NCBI RefSeq assembly: GCF_010671925.1
Contig: NZ_JAAHIH010000007.1
Location: forward strand, 1 to 64,000
Length of the DNA: 64,000 nucleotides
Reading direction: 5' to 3'
Source: Moorena sp. SIOASIH
Lineage (GTDB): Bacteria; Cyanobacteriota; Cyanobacteriia; Cyanobacteriales; Coleofasciculaceae
Made by a program: the position numbers and the translations under genes. The notes beneath the pieces were generated by a model. The model was not told where the DNA came from. It did no database searches and worked only from the letters and a program-made list of their open reading frames with translations. Each line of letters begins with the position of its first letter. Position 1 is the first letter of the stretch. This document shows positions 40,880-50,574 of the stretch, piece by piece.

Positions 40880-42247
40880 TCACTTCACCCAAACAGTTTT
40901 GATGTTTACGAACTCATGTATCCCTTGAATGCTTAGTTCTCGCCCATAGCCAGAACGTTTGATCCCACCGAAGGGTAAACGGGGGTCGGATTTGACTAAG
41001 CCATTGATAAAGACTGCTCCAGCTTCAAGTTCATCAATCAGCCTGGGGATTTGCTCCTCATTGGTGGTCCAGGCACTGGCTCCTAATCCAAATACTGTGG
41101 AATTGGCAAGCTTAATAGCAGCATCAATATCCGGAACTCTAAACAATAGGGCAACAGGGCCAAAAAATTCTTCGTTATCAGCTGGAGTGCCTGCTGGGAA
41201 GTCAGTTAGAATTGTGGGGGGGTAGAAGTTACCAGTGCGATCGCTTAAAGGATGGCCACCGATAAGAACCTTTGCCCCTTGTTCAATGCAGGCTTGTACC
41301 TGTTGGTCTAAGTCTCTAAGAATACCAGGGGTTGCCAACGGACCAATATCCGTATCTTCCGCCATCGGATCTCCCACTTTCAGGGCTTGGAATTTGTCCA
41401 GTAGGCGTTGCTGGAAGTCATCGGCTACTGCGTCCACCACAATAAACCGTTTCGCTGCAATACACGATTGACCGTTATTGAGCATCCTAGCAGTCACACC
41501 CGTAGTAGCTGCTGCTTCTAAATCGGCACTTTCTAGGACAATAAACGGGTCACTTCCCCCTAGTTCCAGGACAGTTTTCTTGATTTGTGTCCCAGCCGCA
41601 GCCGCTAAAGCTGCTCCTGCTAGCTCACTACCAGTTAGGGTGGCAGCTTTGACCCGTGGATCCTGAATTACTGCCTCTACTTGGTCAGCACCAATCAGTA
41701 AGGTCTGAAACACCCCTTCGGGGAATCCTGCTTCAGCAAAGATTTGCTCAAGGGCTAAGGCGCATTGAGGCACATTAGAGGCGTGTTTGAGCAACCCCAC
41801 ATTTCCCGCCATCAATGCTGGAGCAGCAAAACGGAAGACTTGCCAAAATGGAAAATTCCAGGGCATTACTGCTAGAATTACTCCTAGAGGTTGGTAGCGC
41901 ACAAAGCTTTGGGTGGCATCGGTAGAGGCTGGGACATCTGCGAGGAATTCAGGTGCGTGTTCAGCGTAGTACCGACAAACCAAAGCACATTTTTTCGCTT
42001 CTGCGATCGCACTTTTGAGGGGTTTTCCCATCTCCGTGGTCATCAGCTCGCCGAATTTGACTCGATCCCGCTCTACAATCTCCGCCGCTGCGTTTAGCCA
42101 CTCTGCTCTTTGCTCCATTGATGTTTGGCAGTATTGCTCAAAAGCCTGTTGGGCAACTCCTAGCTTGGTGGCAATGGACGACGGACTCTCTGGCTCAAAG
42201 GTTTTGATGGTTTCCCCGGTTGCTGGGTTAACTGTAGCGATCCCCAT
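40880..42247 (-). CDS. gabD: Succinic-semialdehyde dehydrogenase
   Basis: A 455-residue aldehyde dehydrogenase. Signature segments: VMPWNFPFWQVFRFAAPALM near 130, the catalytic Glu in VLELGGSDPFIVLE near 230, the nucleophile Cys in NNGQSCIAAKRF near 263, and FFGPVALLFRVPD. It oxidises succinic semialdehyde to succinate with NAD(P)+. It lies upstream of, and on the same strand as, the 2-oxoglutarate decarboxylase gene, matching the cyanobacterial TCA bypass. ATG 42247 follows an excellent GGAGGAGG site. A 730-bp repeat-filled gap separates the two genes, so separate promoters are possible. Confidence 0.9.
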   Translation of the reverse strand: MGIATVNPATGETIKTFEPESPSSIATKLGVAQQAFEQYCQTSMEQRAEWLNAAAEIVERDRVKFGELMTTEMGKPLKSAIAEAKKCALVCRYYAEHAPEFLADVPASTDATQSFVRYQPLGVILAVMPWNFPFWQVFRFAAPALMAGNVGLLKHASNVPQCALALEQIFAEAGFPEGVFQTLLIGADQVEAVIQDPRVKAATLTGSELAGAALAAAAGTQIKKTVLELGGSDPFIVLESADLEAAATTGVTARMLNNGQSCIAAKRFIVVDAVADDFQQRLLDKFQALKVGDPMAEDTDIGPLATPGILRDLDQQVQACIEQGAKVLIGGHPLSDRTGNFYPPTILTDFPAGTPADNEEFFGPVALLFRVPDIDAAIKLANSTVFGLGASAWTTNEEQIPRLIDELEAGAVFINGLVKSDPRLPFGGIKRSGYGRELSIQGIHEFVNIKTVWVK

Positions 42248-43482
42248 GGCTTCCTCCTCCCCCCAATGGGGATAGTACTTCCAATTCTTCGATTATAACT
42301 AAGTATTTTCACTATGACTTATTTTGGCCAAAATGGCTTAATAGTTTGATACACTTTTAAAAAGCGTCAACCCATTGCCGAGGGAAACTACCAGTCTTGC
42401 AAGTGTTAACCTAATATCAAGTTTTCTCCTACTACCACGAAATTTATCTCACCAGTTTTTAAAACAGTTATCAACCAAATTATAGGGATTAGAGCTTAGG
42501 GGTTAGGGATTAGATCAAGTCAGGTTGAATACCCATAATTAGAGGGAGGGTGGGGAGACTTTCAAGGGTATGTTTTTTACAAAGACGTCAGGTGTGGGGT
42601 GTAGGGTGTAGGGTGTAGGGTGTGGGGGATAAGAAAATATACTTAATTTGTCGTTAAAATCATCATTTGTTCGTTGTTTTTCTTTTCCTCTTCCTCTGAG
42701 TCGTCCCATGTTTTACCCAAATGTAAAAAACCTACCCCTGTGAGGGGTGGGGAGATGGGGAGATGGGGAGATGGGGAGATGGGGAGATGGGGAGATTTTT
42801 ATTAAGGGTAATTATCCCGATATAGCGGTTTTTCGCCTAATGAGGTACACAGGATTTTTGCCCTGTTCCCTCTTCTCTCTTCTCTCTTCCCTATTCCCTG
42901 TTCCCTGTTCCCTATTCCCTATTCCCTAAAATCAGAAACTCTGTACCTCACCAAATTAAAAACCGCTATATGATATTAGGCATTTAGGGATTAGGGATTA
43001 GAGATTAGGGGTTAGGCATTAGGTAAAATACAAGCAGTTGACAGCCTCAGTGCTTGACGCGGAGCTAGGAAACTAGGTCACACCACAAATTCTAGGTATT
43101 AGGTGTTAGGTATTAGTTACAACAGGAGCATTTGATAACCTCCTTGCTAAATAGGCTTGTCAGAACCCCCTTAGCCATTAAACCTAGTCCTAAGTAGTCT
43201 CACACAATTAAAGTTAACTGTGAGGACTTCGGAGCAGGGAGCTAAGGCCGTGGGCCACGCTTTTGGGCTTTGCCCGACGCTGCGCGAACGCGCCCCGCGT
43301 GGCCTACGGCCAAACGCGAACGGAGCAGGGAGCTTCGGAGCAGTAAGGGTTTCAGTATAAGTAATATTTCTTAATACAGTGCTCAAAATTTATGTTCGAC
43401 TACTTAGAACCTTAAATTAGTAGTTTGATAATTTAGTCGATTATACTTAACTGAGATAAGAACTAATGACGAGAGTTAGATT
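42248..43482. other. Repeat-rich intergenic region
   Basis: No supportable gene in 1.2 kb. It holds GTGTAGG heptads (42595-42630), GGGGAGAT units (42749-42797), a family-I MITE (42823-42968), TTAGGGA-type repeats (42970-43020) and a GC-rich palindromic block near 43240-43325 (GGGCCACGCTTTTGGGC, GCGTGGCCTACGGCC). Confidence 0.6.
42823..42968. mobile_element. Family-I MITE with TA flanks
   Basis: 146 bp, ends TAGCGGTTTTT and AAAAACCGCTA, flanked by TA on each side. Sub-terminal CCTAATGAGGTACACAGG and CTGTACCTCACC. TTCCCTG/TTCTCTC heptads inside. Confidence 0.8.
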
Positions 43483-45090
43483 GTGCCGTATTTAATTGCT
43501 AAATCAGAGCCGAATAACCAAGAAAGTTATAAATTGAGCAGTGGATCCAATACCATAGGACGGGAAATAAATAATAGTATTACCGTAATTCATAAAAGTC
43601 TTTCCCGTCATCATGCTCAGCTCACACTCACGAATGATCGGGTTATCCTAAAAGACTTAGGTAGCCTAAATCACACGTTTGTTAATGACGCCAAAATTGA
43701 CCAGTGTGAGCTCAAAGACGGAGACTTAATACGTCTGGGCAGTGTAATCTTTGAATTTGTGAGTGATGATGACAGAATCACCCCAAATATCTTGAAGGAT
43801 AATGATTCCAACTTTTCGATTGTCAGCAGGTTATCCCCAGAACAAACCCGTGTCGAAATTCAGGAATTACTGCACCATGACAGTTTAACTTATAAAGGCT
43901 CAGCCCTGAAGCTGCGAGAGCAAGAGACAGGTCAACGCTCAGTAGACAAGTTAAAAATCTTATTGGAGGTGAGTAAGCAACTTTCCTCTCCCGATGAGCC
44001 TGATCACTTGTTGAGAAAAATTCTTGACCTGCTGTTCGAGATTATGAATGTAGACCGGGCAATCATCCTCATGGTTAATCAAGACACGGGAATGCTAGAG
44101 GAAAAAGCTGTCAACTCCCGAACAGGCATACCCACCCATGAGCGATTTTATAGCAAACGAATCACTAATTTCGTACACGAGAAGGGGGATGGGGTTTTAA
44201 TTGCTGATGCTGCCATTGACCAACGATTCAGCAATTCCCAGTCAGTGCTCCAGCAAGAAATCCATGCCTCCATGTGCGTACCCCTAAAACCAAGAGAGGA
44301 AGTGATTGGGGTATTGTATGCGGACAATCTGTCTAGAGCCAATATTTATTCTCAAGAAGACTTGGAGTTTTTGACGGCTCTGGCTAACCAAGCTGCGATC
44401 GCAATTGACAATGCTCAACTTTACCAGAAGATGCAGGAAGAAGCAGTAATGCGGAGTAAATTTGAGCTTTTCTTTCCAGAAGCTGTGAGTAAAAAGCTCA
44501 AGGAAGAAGGCCACTTGGAAATTATAGATACCGAAGTAACCGCCCTGTTTGCCGACATCAGTAAATTTACCGAAATGTCTTCTCGGATGAAGCCACGCCA
44601 AGTGATTGAGATGCTCAATGAGTACTTCCAGGTGATGGTAGAGGATATTGTGTTTAAATACGAAGGCACTTTAGAAAAATATATTGGGGATGCCTTACTG
44701 GCTGTGTGGGGAGCCCCCTATTGCCAACCGGACGATGCTGACCGAGCCGTCCAAGCTGCGATCGCAATGCAACGAGCAGTTATTCACCTGAATCAGGATT
44801 GGTTCCAGCGGCGCAATTTAGAGATTGAAATCCACATTGGACTCAATACTGGCAAAGTCGCAGCAGGTAATATCGGTTCACAGAAGCTGATTCAATACGC
44901 TACTATCGGTGACACTACCAATGTTACTAGCCGCATCTGTAGTGCTGCTCAGGAGGGAGAGATTCTAATTTCCCAAAGCACCTTCGACAAGCTGAGGGAT
45001 AAAACTCTACCGTTGGAAAAAATGTCCCCGGTTAAGGTTAAAGGTAAAGACCAGCCCCTGCAACTGTACCGCCTACGGTGGGATACTTAA
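43483..45090 (+). CDS. FHA-GAF-class III nucleotide cyclase
   Basis: 535 residues from GTG 43483. An N-terminal FHA domain (about 20-90: GSNTIGREINNSITVIHKSL, SRHHAQL, LGSLNHTFVNDAKI) binds phospho-Thr. A GAF domain follows (about 160-310). The C-terminal class III cyclase domain has VTALFADISKFTEMSSRM and the second metal Asp in EKYIGDALLAVWGAPY, and ends GLNTGKVAAGNIGSQKLIQY and ATIGDTTNVTSRI. The purine-determining residues favour adenylate cyclase, making cAMP. The FHA input suggests coupling to Ser/Thr kinases such as the one at 46282. Confidence 0.9.
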   Translation: MPYLIAKSEPNNQESYKLSSGSNTIGREINNSITVIHKSLSRHHAQLTLTNDRVILKDLGSLNHTFVNDAKIDQCELKDGDLIRLGSVIFEFVSDDDRITPNILKDNDSNFSIVSRLSPEQTRVEIQELLHHDSLTYKGSALKLREQETGQRSVDKLKILLEVSKQLSSPDEPDHLLRKILDLLFEIMNVDRAIILMVNQDTGMLEEKAVNSRTGIPTHERFYSKRITNFVHEKGDGVLIADAAIDQRFSNSQSVLQQEIHASMCVPLKPREEVIGVLYADNLSRANIYSQEDLEFLTALANQAAIAIDNAQLYQKMQEEAVMRSKFELFFPEAVSKKLKEEGHLEIIDTEVTALFADISKFTEMSSRMKPRQVIEMLNEYFQVMVEDIVFKYEGTLEKYIGDALLAVWGAPYCQPDDADRAVQAAIAMQRAVIHLNQDWFQRRNLEIEIHIGLNTGKVAAGNIGSQKLIQYATIGDTTNVTSRICSAAQEGEILISQSTFDKLRDKTLPLEKMSPVKVKGKDQPLQLYRLRWDT

Positions 45091-45106
45091 TTCCCGGGAA
45101 GATAGA

Positions 45107-45545
45107 AAAGTTACAGGTTGAAGGTTGAAGGTTGAAGGTTACAGGTTACAGGTTGAAGGTTGAAGGTTGAAGGTTGAAGGTTGAAGGTTACAGGTTACAG
45201 GTTGAAGGTTGAAGGTTACAGGTTACAGGTTACAGGTTGAAGGTTGAAGGTTGAAGGTTACAGGTTACAGGTTGAAGGTTACAGGTTACAGGTTACAGGT
45301 TACAGGTTACAGGTTACAGGTTACAGGTTGAAGGTTACAGGTGATTAAACCTTCAACCAAACCACCTTCAACCTTCAACCAAACCACCTTCAACCTTCAA
45401 CCAAACCACCTTCAACCTTCAACCAAACCACCTTCAACCTTCAACCAAACCACCTTCAACCTTCAACCAAACCACCTTCAACCTTCAACCAAACCACCTT
45501 CAACCTTCAACCAAACCACCTTCAACCTTCAACCAAACCACCATT
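45107..45545. repeat. Giant inverted heptad array
   Basis: From 45113 to about 45340, units of GGTTGAA and GGTTACA alternate irregularly. From 45346 to 45542, a 21-bp unit (ACCTTCAACCTTCAACCAAACC split across units) repeats about nine times. The halves are largely complementary, so one strand could form a hairpin over 200 bp long. It lies 20 bp past the cyclase stop. Confidence 0.8.
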
Positions 45546-45676
45546 CCGTCAGCTTGGAAACCTAAAATCCAAATAGCCCTTTAAACTGGACAGTGCGAAG
45601 TTCTGTGGTCGGTTGAGTGGTTGGATTACCCCTAAGAAAAGAACACCCCGATCGCGCCTAGGGACGAGAATGTTCC

Positions 45677-45707
45677 AAACGGGCTGAATCAGCAAAACTC
45701 AGCCCGT
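45677..45707 (+). terminator. Hairpin ACGGGCTGA/TCAGCCCGT
   Basis: 9-bp perfect stem with an 11-nt loop, followed by TAGATT. May end the cyclase transcript or be an end of a decayed mobile element. The T-run is poor. Confidence 0.4.
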
Positions 45708-46281
45708 TAGATTATGGCTAATGATCGTCGAGTCGAGCAAATCTTTGTTGAACTGCGCCCTATGTTTGCAGGTTTTGCCACCTTCGAGTGGTTTGTGTTG
45801 CTGCTATTGGGTATTTTGCAACTCCTCTCCCGGTCGATGGCAAACTCGATTTGGTTGCACTTCCCATTTGGTTGCACTTCCCACGTTGGTTTCGCACCGT
45901 ACCAGCCCACGGCTATCCTACTGAGCAAATCGTGCCCTTGACTTTGCAGCCATCTTGCTGAAGATATTTTACCCAAGAAGTAGACCCACTCTGCTTTTGC
46001 CAAAATACCTGGCCAAAAAACCTCCTTTAACTGAGTCTTCTTACTTACAGAGGTTGGCTAGTTCAAATAACATTCACCGATGCTGAAAAATTTTTCACTG
46101 TCCAGCTTTAAAATATCATGTGTATAACTTGTTGTTTCATGGTTGGTGCATAAATTGCCACGGCTCAGCCGATAAGTAGATATAGATACCTAGCCAAAAT
46201 TGACTGTTGCTAGAACTCTATTGACTAGATGCCTAAGTCCTTTACCTGCTCCTACCTTGCTCCTGTACCAGCGTGCTTCTG
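45708..46281. other. Intergenic region with a possible transposase-like remnant
   Basis: A 75-codon frame at 45714-45941 reads MANDRRVEQIFVELRPMFAG, FATFEWFVLLLLGILQLLSR and then degenerates. The start resembles the N-terminus of some cyanobacterial transposases, but I cannot confirm this. The rest holds nothing recognisable before the kinase start. Confidence 0.3.
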
Positions 46282-47553
46282 ATGAGTCTGTGCATTAATC
46301 CCAACTGCTCAAATCCCCGCAACCCTGACAGTAAACTATTCTGTCAGAGTTGTAATTCTGAGTTGTTGCTGGAAGGGCGCTATCGAGTGATCAGTCAACT
46401 GGGAAGTGGCGGTTTTGGCAAAACCTATGAAATTGTTGATCCTCAAGGCAACCCTAAAGTTCTGAAAGTTCTCATTAAGAATAGTCCCAAGTATATTGAA
46501 CTATTCCAAAGAGAAGCCGAAGTCCTCGCCCGACTAGAGAATAGTGGCATTCCCAAAGTAGAACCTGATGCCTACTTCACAGTCCACCCCAGAGACAGCG
46601 ACGAGCCAGTTCATTGTCTGGTGATGGAAAAGATTGAAGGATTGAATCTAAAGCAATACATCCAAAAGCGGGGTGCTCCCATTGACCAGAAAATTGCCAT
46701 TCGGTGGCTGATCCAGCTAGCTGCCATCTTACAGGCAGTACACAGTCATAACTTTTTCCATCGGGATATCAAGCCCTCTAACATTATGCTCAGGACAGAT
46801 GGACAACTGGTGTTAATTGACTTTGGCACTGCCCGGGAAATCACAGGTACCTTTGTGAGCAAAAAAGCCACTGGTATGGTAACAGGGGTAGTTTCCGCAG
46901 GGTATACCCCATTAGAGCAGCTTAACTGTCAAGCAGTCCCCCAATCAGACTTTTTTGCTTTGGGGCGCACCTTTGTTTATCTACTCACTGGTCAAGACCC
47001 GAGTAAATTTTATGAATCCTATACTGATGAGTTAAGCTGGCGCTACAGTGTTCCGAATATTGTGCCACAACTGGCAGATTTCCTCGACTATCTGATGGCT
47101 CGTTTACCCAATCAGCGTCCCCAAACTGCTGAAGAAATTTATCAGCATTTAGTAGATATTAACAATTCGTTGTATCCCACCAAGATACCTTTCCATACCA
47201 AAACTAGCCAAGCCTCCAAAGAAACAAAAAGCAATCAGTCAAGAATCGGTAATGGTTTTTACCCAAGACGGCCAGCCAGTACAACTCAACCCTGGGTTAG
47301 TCCTACACCACTGCCAATTTCTTCTGCCCCTAATCGGAATAGTAATTTACTAGACCCCAATTTTGTAGCTCTTTGCCAAAAGGAACTTGCTGAGTTAATT
47401 GGTCCGATGGCTACCATTGTCTGCCAGCGTACTCTTGTCCAGCATCCTAACTCTTCCGCCCAAGAATTTGTAAAAGCTTTATCTCAACAAATTCCCAATC
47501 AAAAATATGCCCAAGACTTTCAACGGCGTTTACTGTCATCGGGTCAGTTATAA
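46282..47553 (+). CDS. Serine/threonine protein kinase with N-terminal zinc ribbon
   Basis: About 423 residues from ATG 46282 (an in-frame GTG lies nine bases earlier). Residues 1-25 hold a CxxxxC...CxxC zinc ribbon (CINPNCSNPRN, LFCQSCNSEL). The kinase domain spans about 30-290: glycine loop GSGGFGKTYE, Lys in VLKVLIKN, HRDIKPSNIML, DFG in LIDFGTAREI. A Ser/Pro-rich linker and a C-terminal helical domain (FVALCQKELAELIGPMATIV) follow. This is the typical cyanobacterial Pkn2-type layout. It neighbours a haem-sensor and a PhnD-like protein that I recall clustering with such kinases. Confidence 0.92.
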   Translation: MSLCINPNCSNPRNPDSKLFCQSCNSELLLEGRYRVISQLGSGGFGKTYEIVDPQGNPKVLKVLIKNSPKYIELFQREAEVLARLENSGIPKVEPDAYFTVHPRDSDEPVHCLVMEKIEGLNLKQYIQKRGAPIDQKIAIRWLIQLAAILQAVHSHNFFHRDIKPSNIMLRTDGQLVLIDFGTAREITGTFVSKKATGMVTGVVSAGYTPLEQLNCQAVPQSDFFALGRTFVYLLTGQDPSKFYESYTDELSWRYSVPNIVPQLADFLDYLMARLPNQRPQTAEEIYQHLVDINNSLYPTKIPFHTKTSQASKETKSNQSRIGNGFYPRRPASTTQPWVSPTPLPISSAPNRNSNLLDPNFVALCQKELAELIGPMATIVCQRTLVQHPNSSAQEFVKALSQQIPNQKYAQDFQRRLLSSGQL

Positions 47554-47597
47554 GTAATCATTAGTAATCATTCAGCCATCAGTTGAGCAAGCAATTA

Positions 47598-47722
47598 TAG
47601 CGGTTTGTAGCCTAATGAGGTACACAGGATTTTTTCTCTGTTCTCTTTTCCCTGTTCCCTGTTCCCTGTTCCCTGTTCCCTAAAACCCTAAAATTTGTCT
47701 CTCACCTAATTGAAAACCGCTA
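47598..47722. mobile_element. Family-I MITE with TA flanks
   Basis: 125 bp, ends TAGCGGTTTGT and GAAAACCGCTA, flanked by TA on both sides (47596-47597, 47723-47724). TTCCCTG heptads inside. It lies between the kinase and sensor genes. Confidence 0.8.
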
Positions 47723-47738
47723 TAGTAATTTTTGATTA

Positions 47739-48641
47739 CTAATTATTTTCTGAATTCAGCATATTCATCGCCATTTCTAAACTAACTTTCATCCGATTCA
47801 GAGATTTGGCGAGTATACCAATTTCGTCCTCTGAATCATGGTCAAATTCTCCAGCCATATTGCCAGTACTCACTTCCTTAGCTAATTGAGCCATCTGCTT
47901 AAGAGGTTTGGTCACCGATACCTTGAGGAAACGATTAATCAGCAAGATGGCTACCAGGAAAAAACCAGTAATAATCCCAATCACCAATACCTGTAACTGC
48001 TTAGCAGAATTAAAGATTTTAAACCCTGGCACTGATACAATTTTTGCACCAACAATTTCATCGAGCTTCCAACCAAAACCATGGTCATCACCGTAGGTAG
48101 CAATTTGGCTGGCAGGGGCGGCTTCAGGAGTACTATGGCATCGTAAACAGCTTTTTTTAGAAACGGCGAGAGGACGGGCAACATAAAAAATTTTTCCACT
48201 AGGAAGGGAGCGAAAACCTGTTTTTTCTGTTAGCTCTGGCTGCTCTCGAAAACTCTCCACGATTTGGGTCTCGAAACTATCAGCCTTATCTCTGAGATTA
48301 GTTGGATTAAGGGTCGCTTCTTTATAGAAAAAATCACGATATTTATCACGTTTACGGAAATTTTCAAAAACTTCCCGAGCTGAATAAGCAGGTACTGTTT
48401 GAGGTAAAAATCGGTCTTCATTTTCTAATCGTTCAGCTAATTCTGGATTCACTTGATTATTGGTATACTCCCGCACCGAACCCATGGTTTCGATCAGAAT
48501 TAGGGCTTGGTCAGTTACGACTTTTTCCGCATAGCCTTCTAAAAGTTGAGACAAAACCAACCCACCAGTAACTACAAGTCCTATAAAAATGGATAGCAAT
48601 AGTAAGTTGAGCTTGATTCCTAAATTAAGTTTTTTTAACAT
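47739..48641 (-). CDS. DUF3365-HAMP membrane sensor with c-type haem motif
   Basis: 300 residues. N-terminal membrane helix (LNLLLLSIFIGLVVTGGLVL, about 11-33), an extracytoplasmic DUF3365 domain with haem-attachment motif SCLRCHSTPEAAPAS near 165, a second membrane helix (VLVIGIITGFFLVAILLI, about 218-236), and a HAMP domain (VTKPLKQMAQLAKEVSTGNM, EIGILAKSLNRMK). It ends right after HAMP, with no kinase or cyclase output, so it must signal through a partner or act as a redox-responsive anchor. DUF3365 resembles the haem protein Tll0287. Divergent from the PhnD-like gene, 60 bp apart. Confidence 0.88.
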   Translation of the reverse strand: MLKKLNLGIKLNLLLLSIFIGLVVTGGLVLSQLLEGYAEKVVTDQALILIETMGSVREYTNNQVNPELAERLENEDRFLPQTVPAYSAREVFENFRKRDKYRDFFYKEATLNPTNLRDKADSFETQIVESFREQPELTEKTGFRSLPSGKIFYVARPLAVSKKSCLRCHSTPEAAPASQIATYGDDHGFGWKLDEIVGAKIVSVPGFKIFNSAKQLQVLVIGIITGFFLVAILLINRFLKVSVTKPLKQMAQLAKEVSTGNMAGEFDHDSEDEIGILAKSLNRMKVSLEMAMNMLNSENN

Positions 48642-48701
48642 TAGCCATCTCCCATAGTATCATTAGTGCCACAGCTGTTTTAGTTCTTAAGGTAATTAAT
48701 T

Positions 48702-49565
48702 ATGTTTTCCCGCCGTCTATTCTTGTTGAATCTTATATTAATTTTGACAGCTTGTAACTCACCGGATACCCCTAGGCTAGGGAAATTAAGTATTGGGATC
48801 GTAAGTTACGGGGAAAGCGATCGCTTTATAGAGCGATACTCAAAGCTAATCGAATATCTTGGTGCTCGACTTAAGATGATTATAGAATTAGAACCGATTT
48901 ACAACGAGCGCAGAGCACTAAATTTGATTAAGCAGAGCAAGTTGTCGATCGTGTTTGCTCCTCCTGGTTTAGCAGCCATCGCCATTGCTGAGGCACAGTA
49001 CATACCAGTGCTAGCTCTCGAAGGAGTGAAAAAGTCACGCTCAGTCATCGTAGTAGAAAGGGAAAGCCCCATCCAAGACTTGACTGAACTAGGGGGTAAA
49101 GTCATTGCTTTAGGTCAACCCGGTTCTGCCACAGGATATTATCTGCCCATCTACAATCTCTACGGTCTGACCCTAGCAGAAGTGCGTTTTGCCCCCACAC
49201 CAAAACAAGTCTTAGAGTGGATTGCCTCTGAGGAGGTAGTGGCTGGAGCTTTGTCTTTAGAAGAGTTGGAACGCTACCGCCTAGACTATAGTCAGACCAG
49301 GTTCCGGATTTTATATATAGATTCTCATAAAATTCCCAGCGGTTCTATCCTGATCGGAGCAACAGTCGAGAGAAATCTACAACAGGAGATCCACAAGGCA
49401 CTAGAATCTGCCTCCAGCAGCATGGCAGCATCAGCAGGATACATCCCCAATGCTAAAGCACCTGATTATGATTACTTAATTGAGGTGGTTCAGAAGGTTA
49501 GACCGATTGCCGAACGGATTCAAGAAAAACCTGCTCCTTTATACAGCCTTCCATTTGAGTTGTAA
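48702..49565 (+). CDS. PhnD-like periplasmic substrate-binding lipoprotein
   Basis: A 287-residue protein with a lipoprotein signal (LLNLILILTAC, acylated Cys 18). The type II periplasmic-binding fold of the phosphate/phosphite/phosphonate family follows: IGIVSYGESDRFIERYSKLI, SIVFAPPGLAAIAIAEAQYI, LGGKVIALGQPGSATGYYLP, IASEEVVAGALSLEELERYR. No permease or ATPase gene is nearby, so it may deliver a ligand signal rather than feed a transporter. The pairing with the DUF3365-HAMP gene and kinase suggests a three-part sensory unit. Confidence 0.85.
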   Translation: MFSRRLFLLNLILILTACNSPDTPRLGKLSIGIVSYGESDRFIERYSKLIEYLGARLKMIIELEPIYNERRALNLIKQSKLSIVFAPPGLAAIAIAEAQYIPVLALEGVKKSRSVIVVERESPIQDLTELGGKVIALGQPGSATGYYLPIYNLYGLTLAEVRFAPTPKQVLEWIASEEVVAGALSLEELERYRLDYSQTRFRILYIDSHKIPSGSILIGATVERNLQQEIHKALESASSSMAASAGYIPNAKAPDYDYLIEVVQKVRPIAERIQEKPAPLYSLPFEL

Positions 49566-50034
49566 AACTTCCAAAGAAGGGGAGAAACCGGCAGTAGCGG
49601 AAGAGAATCGATTATATTACCATTGGGGATTTTTAACAAATAATTTAGGATTGCTACATAAGCGGTTGGCAATGTGAATGGTTCCTAGGTAATCGCCTTT
49701 GCCTACTTAGCAAGTTTGCAGTTATTTAAAGACCTATAATCAGCAGGATTACCTATTTTTATTTTTAGTAAAGGTAATTGCAATCATAATTTACTCAATA
49801 AGATTAATGGCGGTAAAAAAATAACTTATTAACTCCTAATCCTTATCCTATAAGGATTATAGTCGCTATATTGACACAATTTAGTCAACTATTTTTTTCG
49901 TGAATAAAGAATTAAAGAGGTATTTACAATAACGGTATTTTTTTTAAAATTCGCTTATAGTTTATATTTTTTCCTGAACCATTAGCGAGCAATCCGTATC
50001 AGTAATTAGAGGAACATTGATACGGATATCGGTT
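49566..50034. other. Intergenic region
   Basis: AT-rich, no gene seen. An imperfect palindrome CCTTATCCTATAAGGATTAT lies at about 49841-49860. Confidence 0.45.
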
Positions 50035-50280
50035 ATGCGAATTTACACTACTATTGCTTTACTTACTGTTTTAACCATCTGGTTTGGGGTTAATTTACCG
50101 ATGATTGCCCATGGTTCAAATGCACCACTAAACTATAGTAATGATTGTCCAAGTGTAGTCGAGCAAACAGGACAAATTTTTTCTTATGGGAGAAAAGAAA
50201 ACCACAAATTTTTCTCATCACCAGTAATTCCGACTACCCTGATCGCCCATCGTGGTAGCGGACGTCTGTCTCTTGTGTGA
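50035..50280 (+). CDS. Small secreted hypothetical protein
   Basis: About 81 residues from ATG 50035 (the frame extends to a TTG at 50017). The N-terminus has a signal peptide, MRIYTTIALLTVLTIWFGVN and LPMIAHGSNA. The rest, NDCPSVVEQTGQIFSYGRKE, has no known motif. It may be a truncated gene: after IAHRGSGRLSLV it stops abruptly. Low certainty that it is expressed. Confidence 0.35.
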   Translation: MRIYTTIALLTVLTIWFGVNLPMIAHGSNAPLNYSNDCPSVVEQTGQIFSYGRKENHKFFSSPVIPTTLIAHRGSGRLSLV

Positions 50281-50574
50281 GAGTCAACTGACTGGATTCA
50301 GTTTGATGGCATATCTGGCGGCATTTCAATCCCACTGTTGGGTACGAGTAGCGGGCTACAGTGGGAAAGTGCTAATTCAATATAGTTTACTTGTAGTTGA
50401 CTTATTTTATATAATATATTGGAAAAGACATGATTAGGGTGCCTCTTAATTCGTCAATTTTCTGCCAAGCAACCTCAGCTCGCTTTCTTCGATGACAGTG
50501 AGTTAGTTCTAGTGTGGAAAAATGAAACTAAATAAGCTTGATAACCAACGGAAGTAGATGTGATTGCCCCTAAG

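Noticed and set aside
45113..45542. Possible CRISPR array
   Set aside because: Repeat units are 7 or 21 bp with no unique spacers of uniform length and no cas genes nearby.
50252..50437. 61-codon frame after the small secreted protein
   Set aside because: No start signal or recognisable sequence; probably the decayed continuation of the upstream gene or noise.
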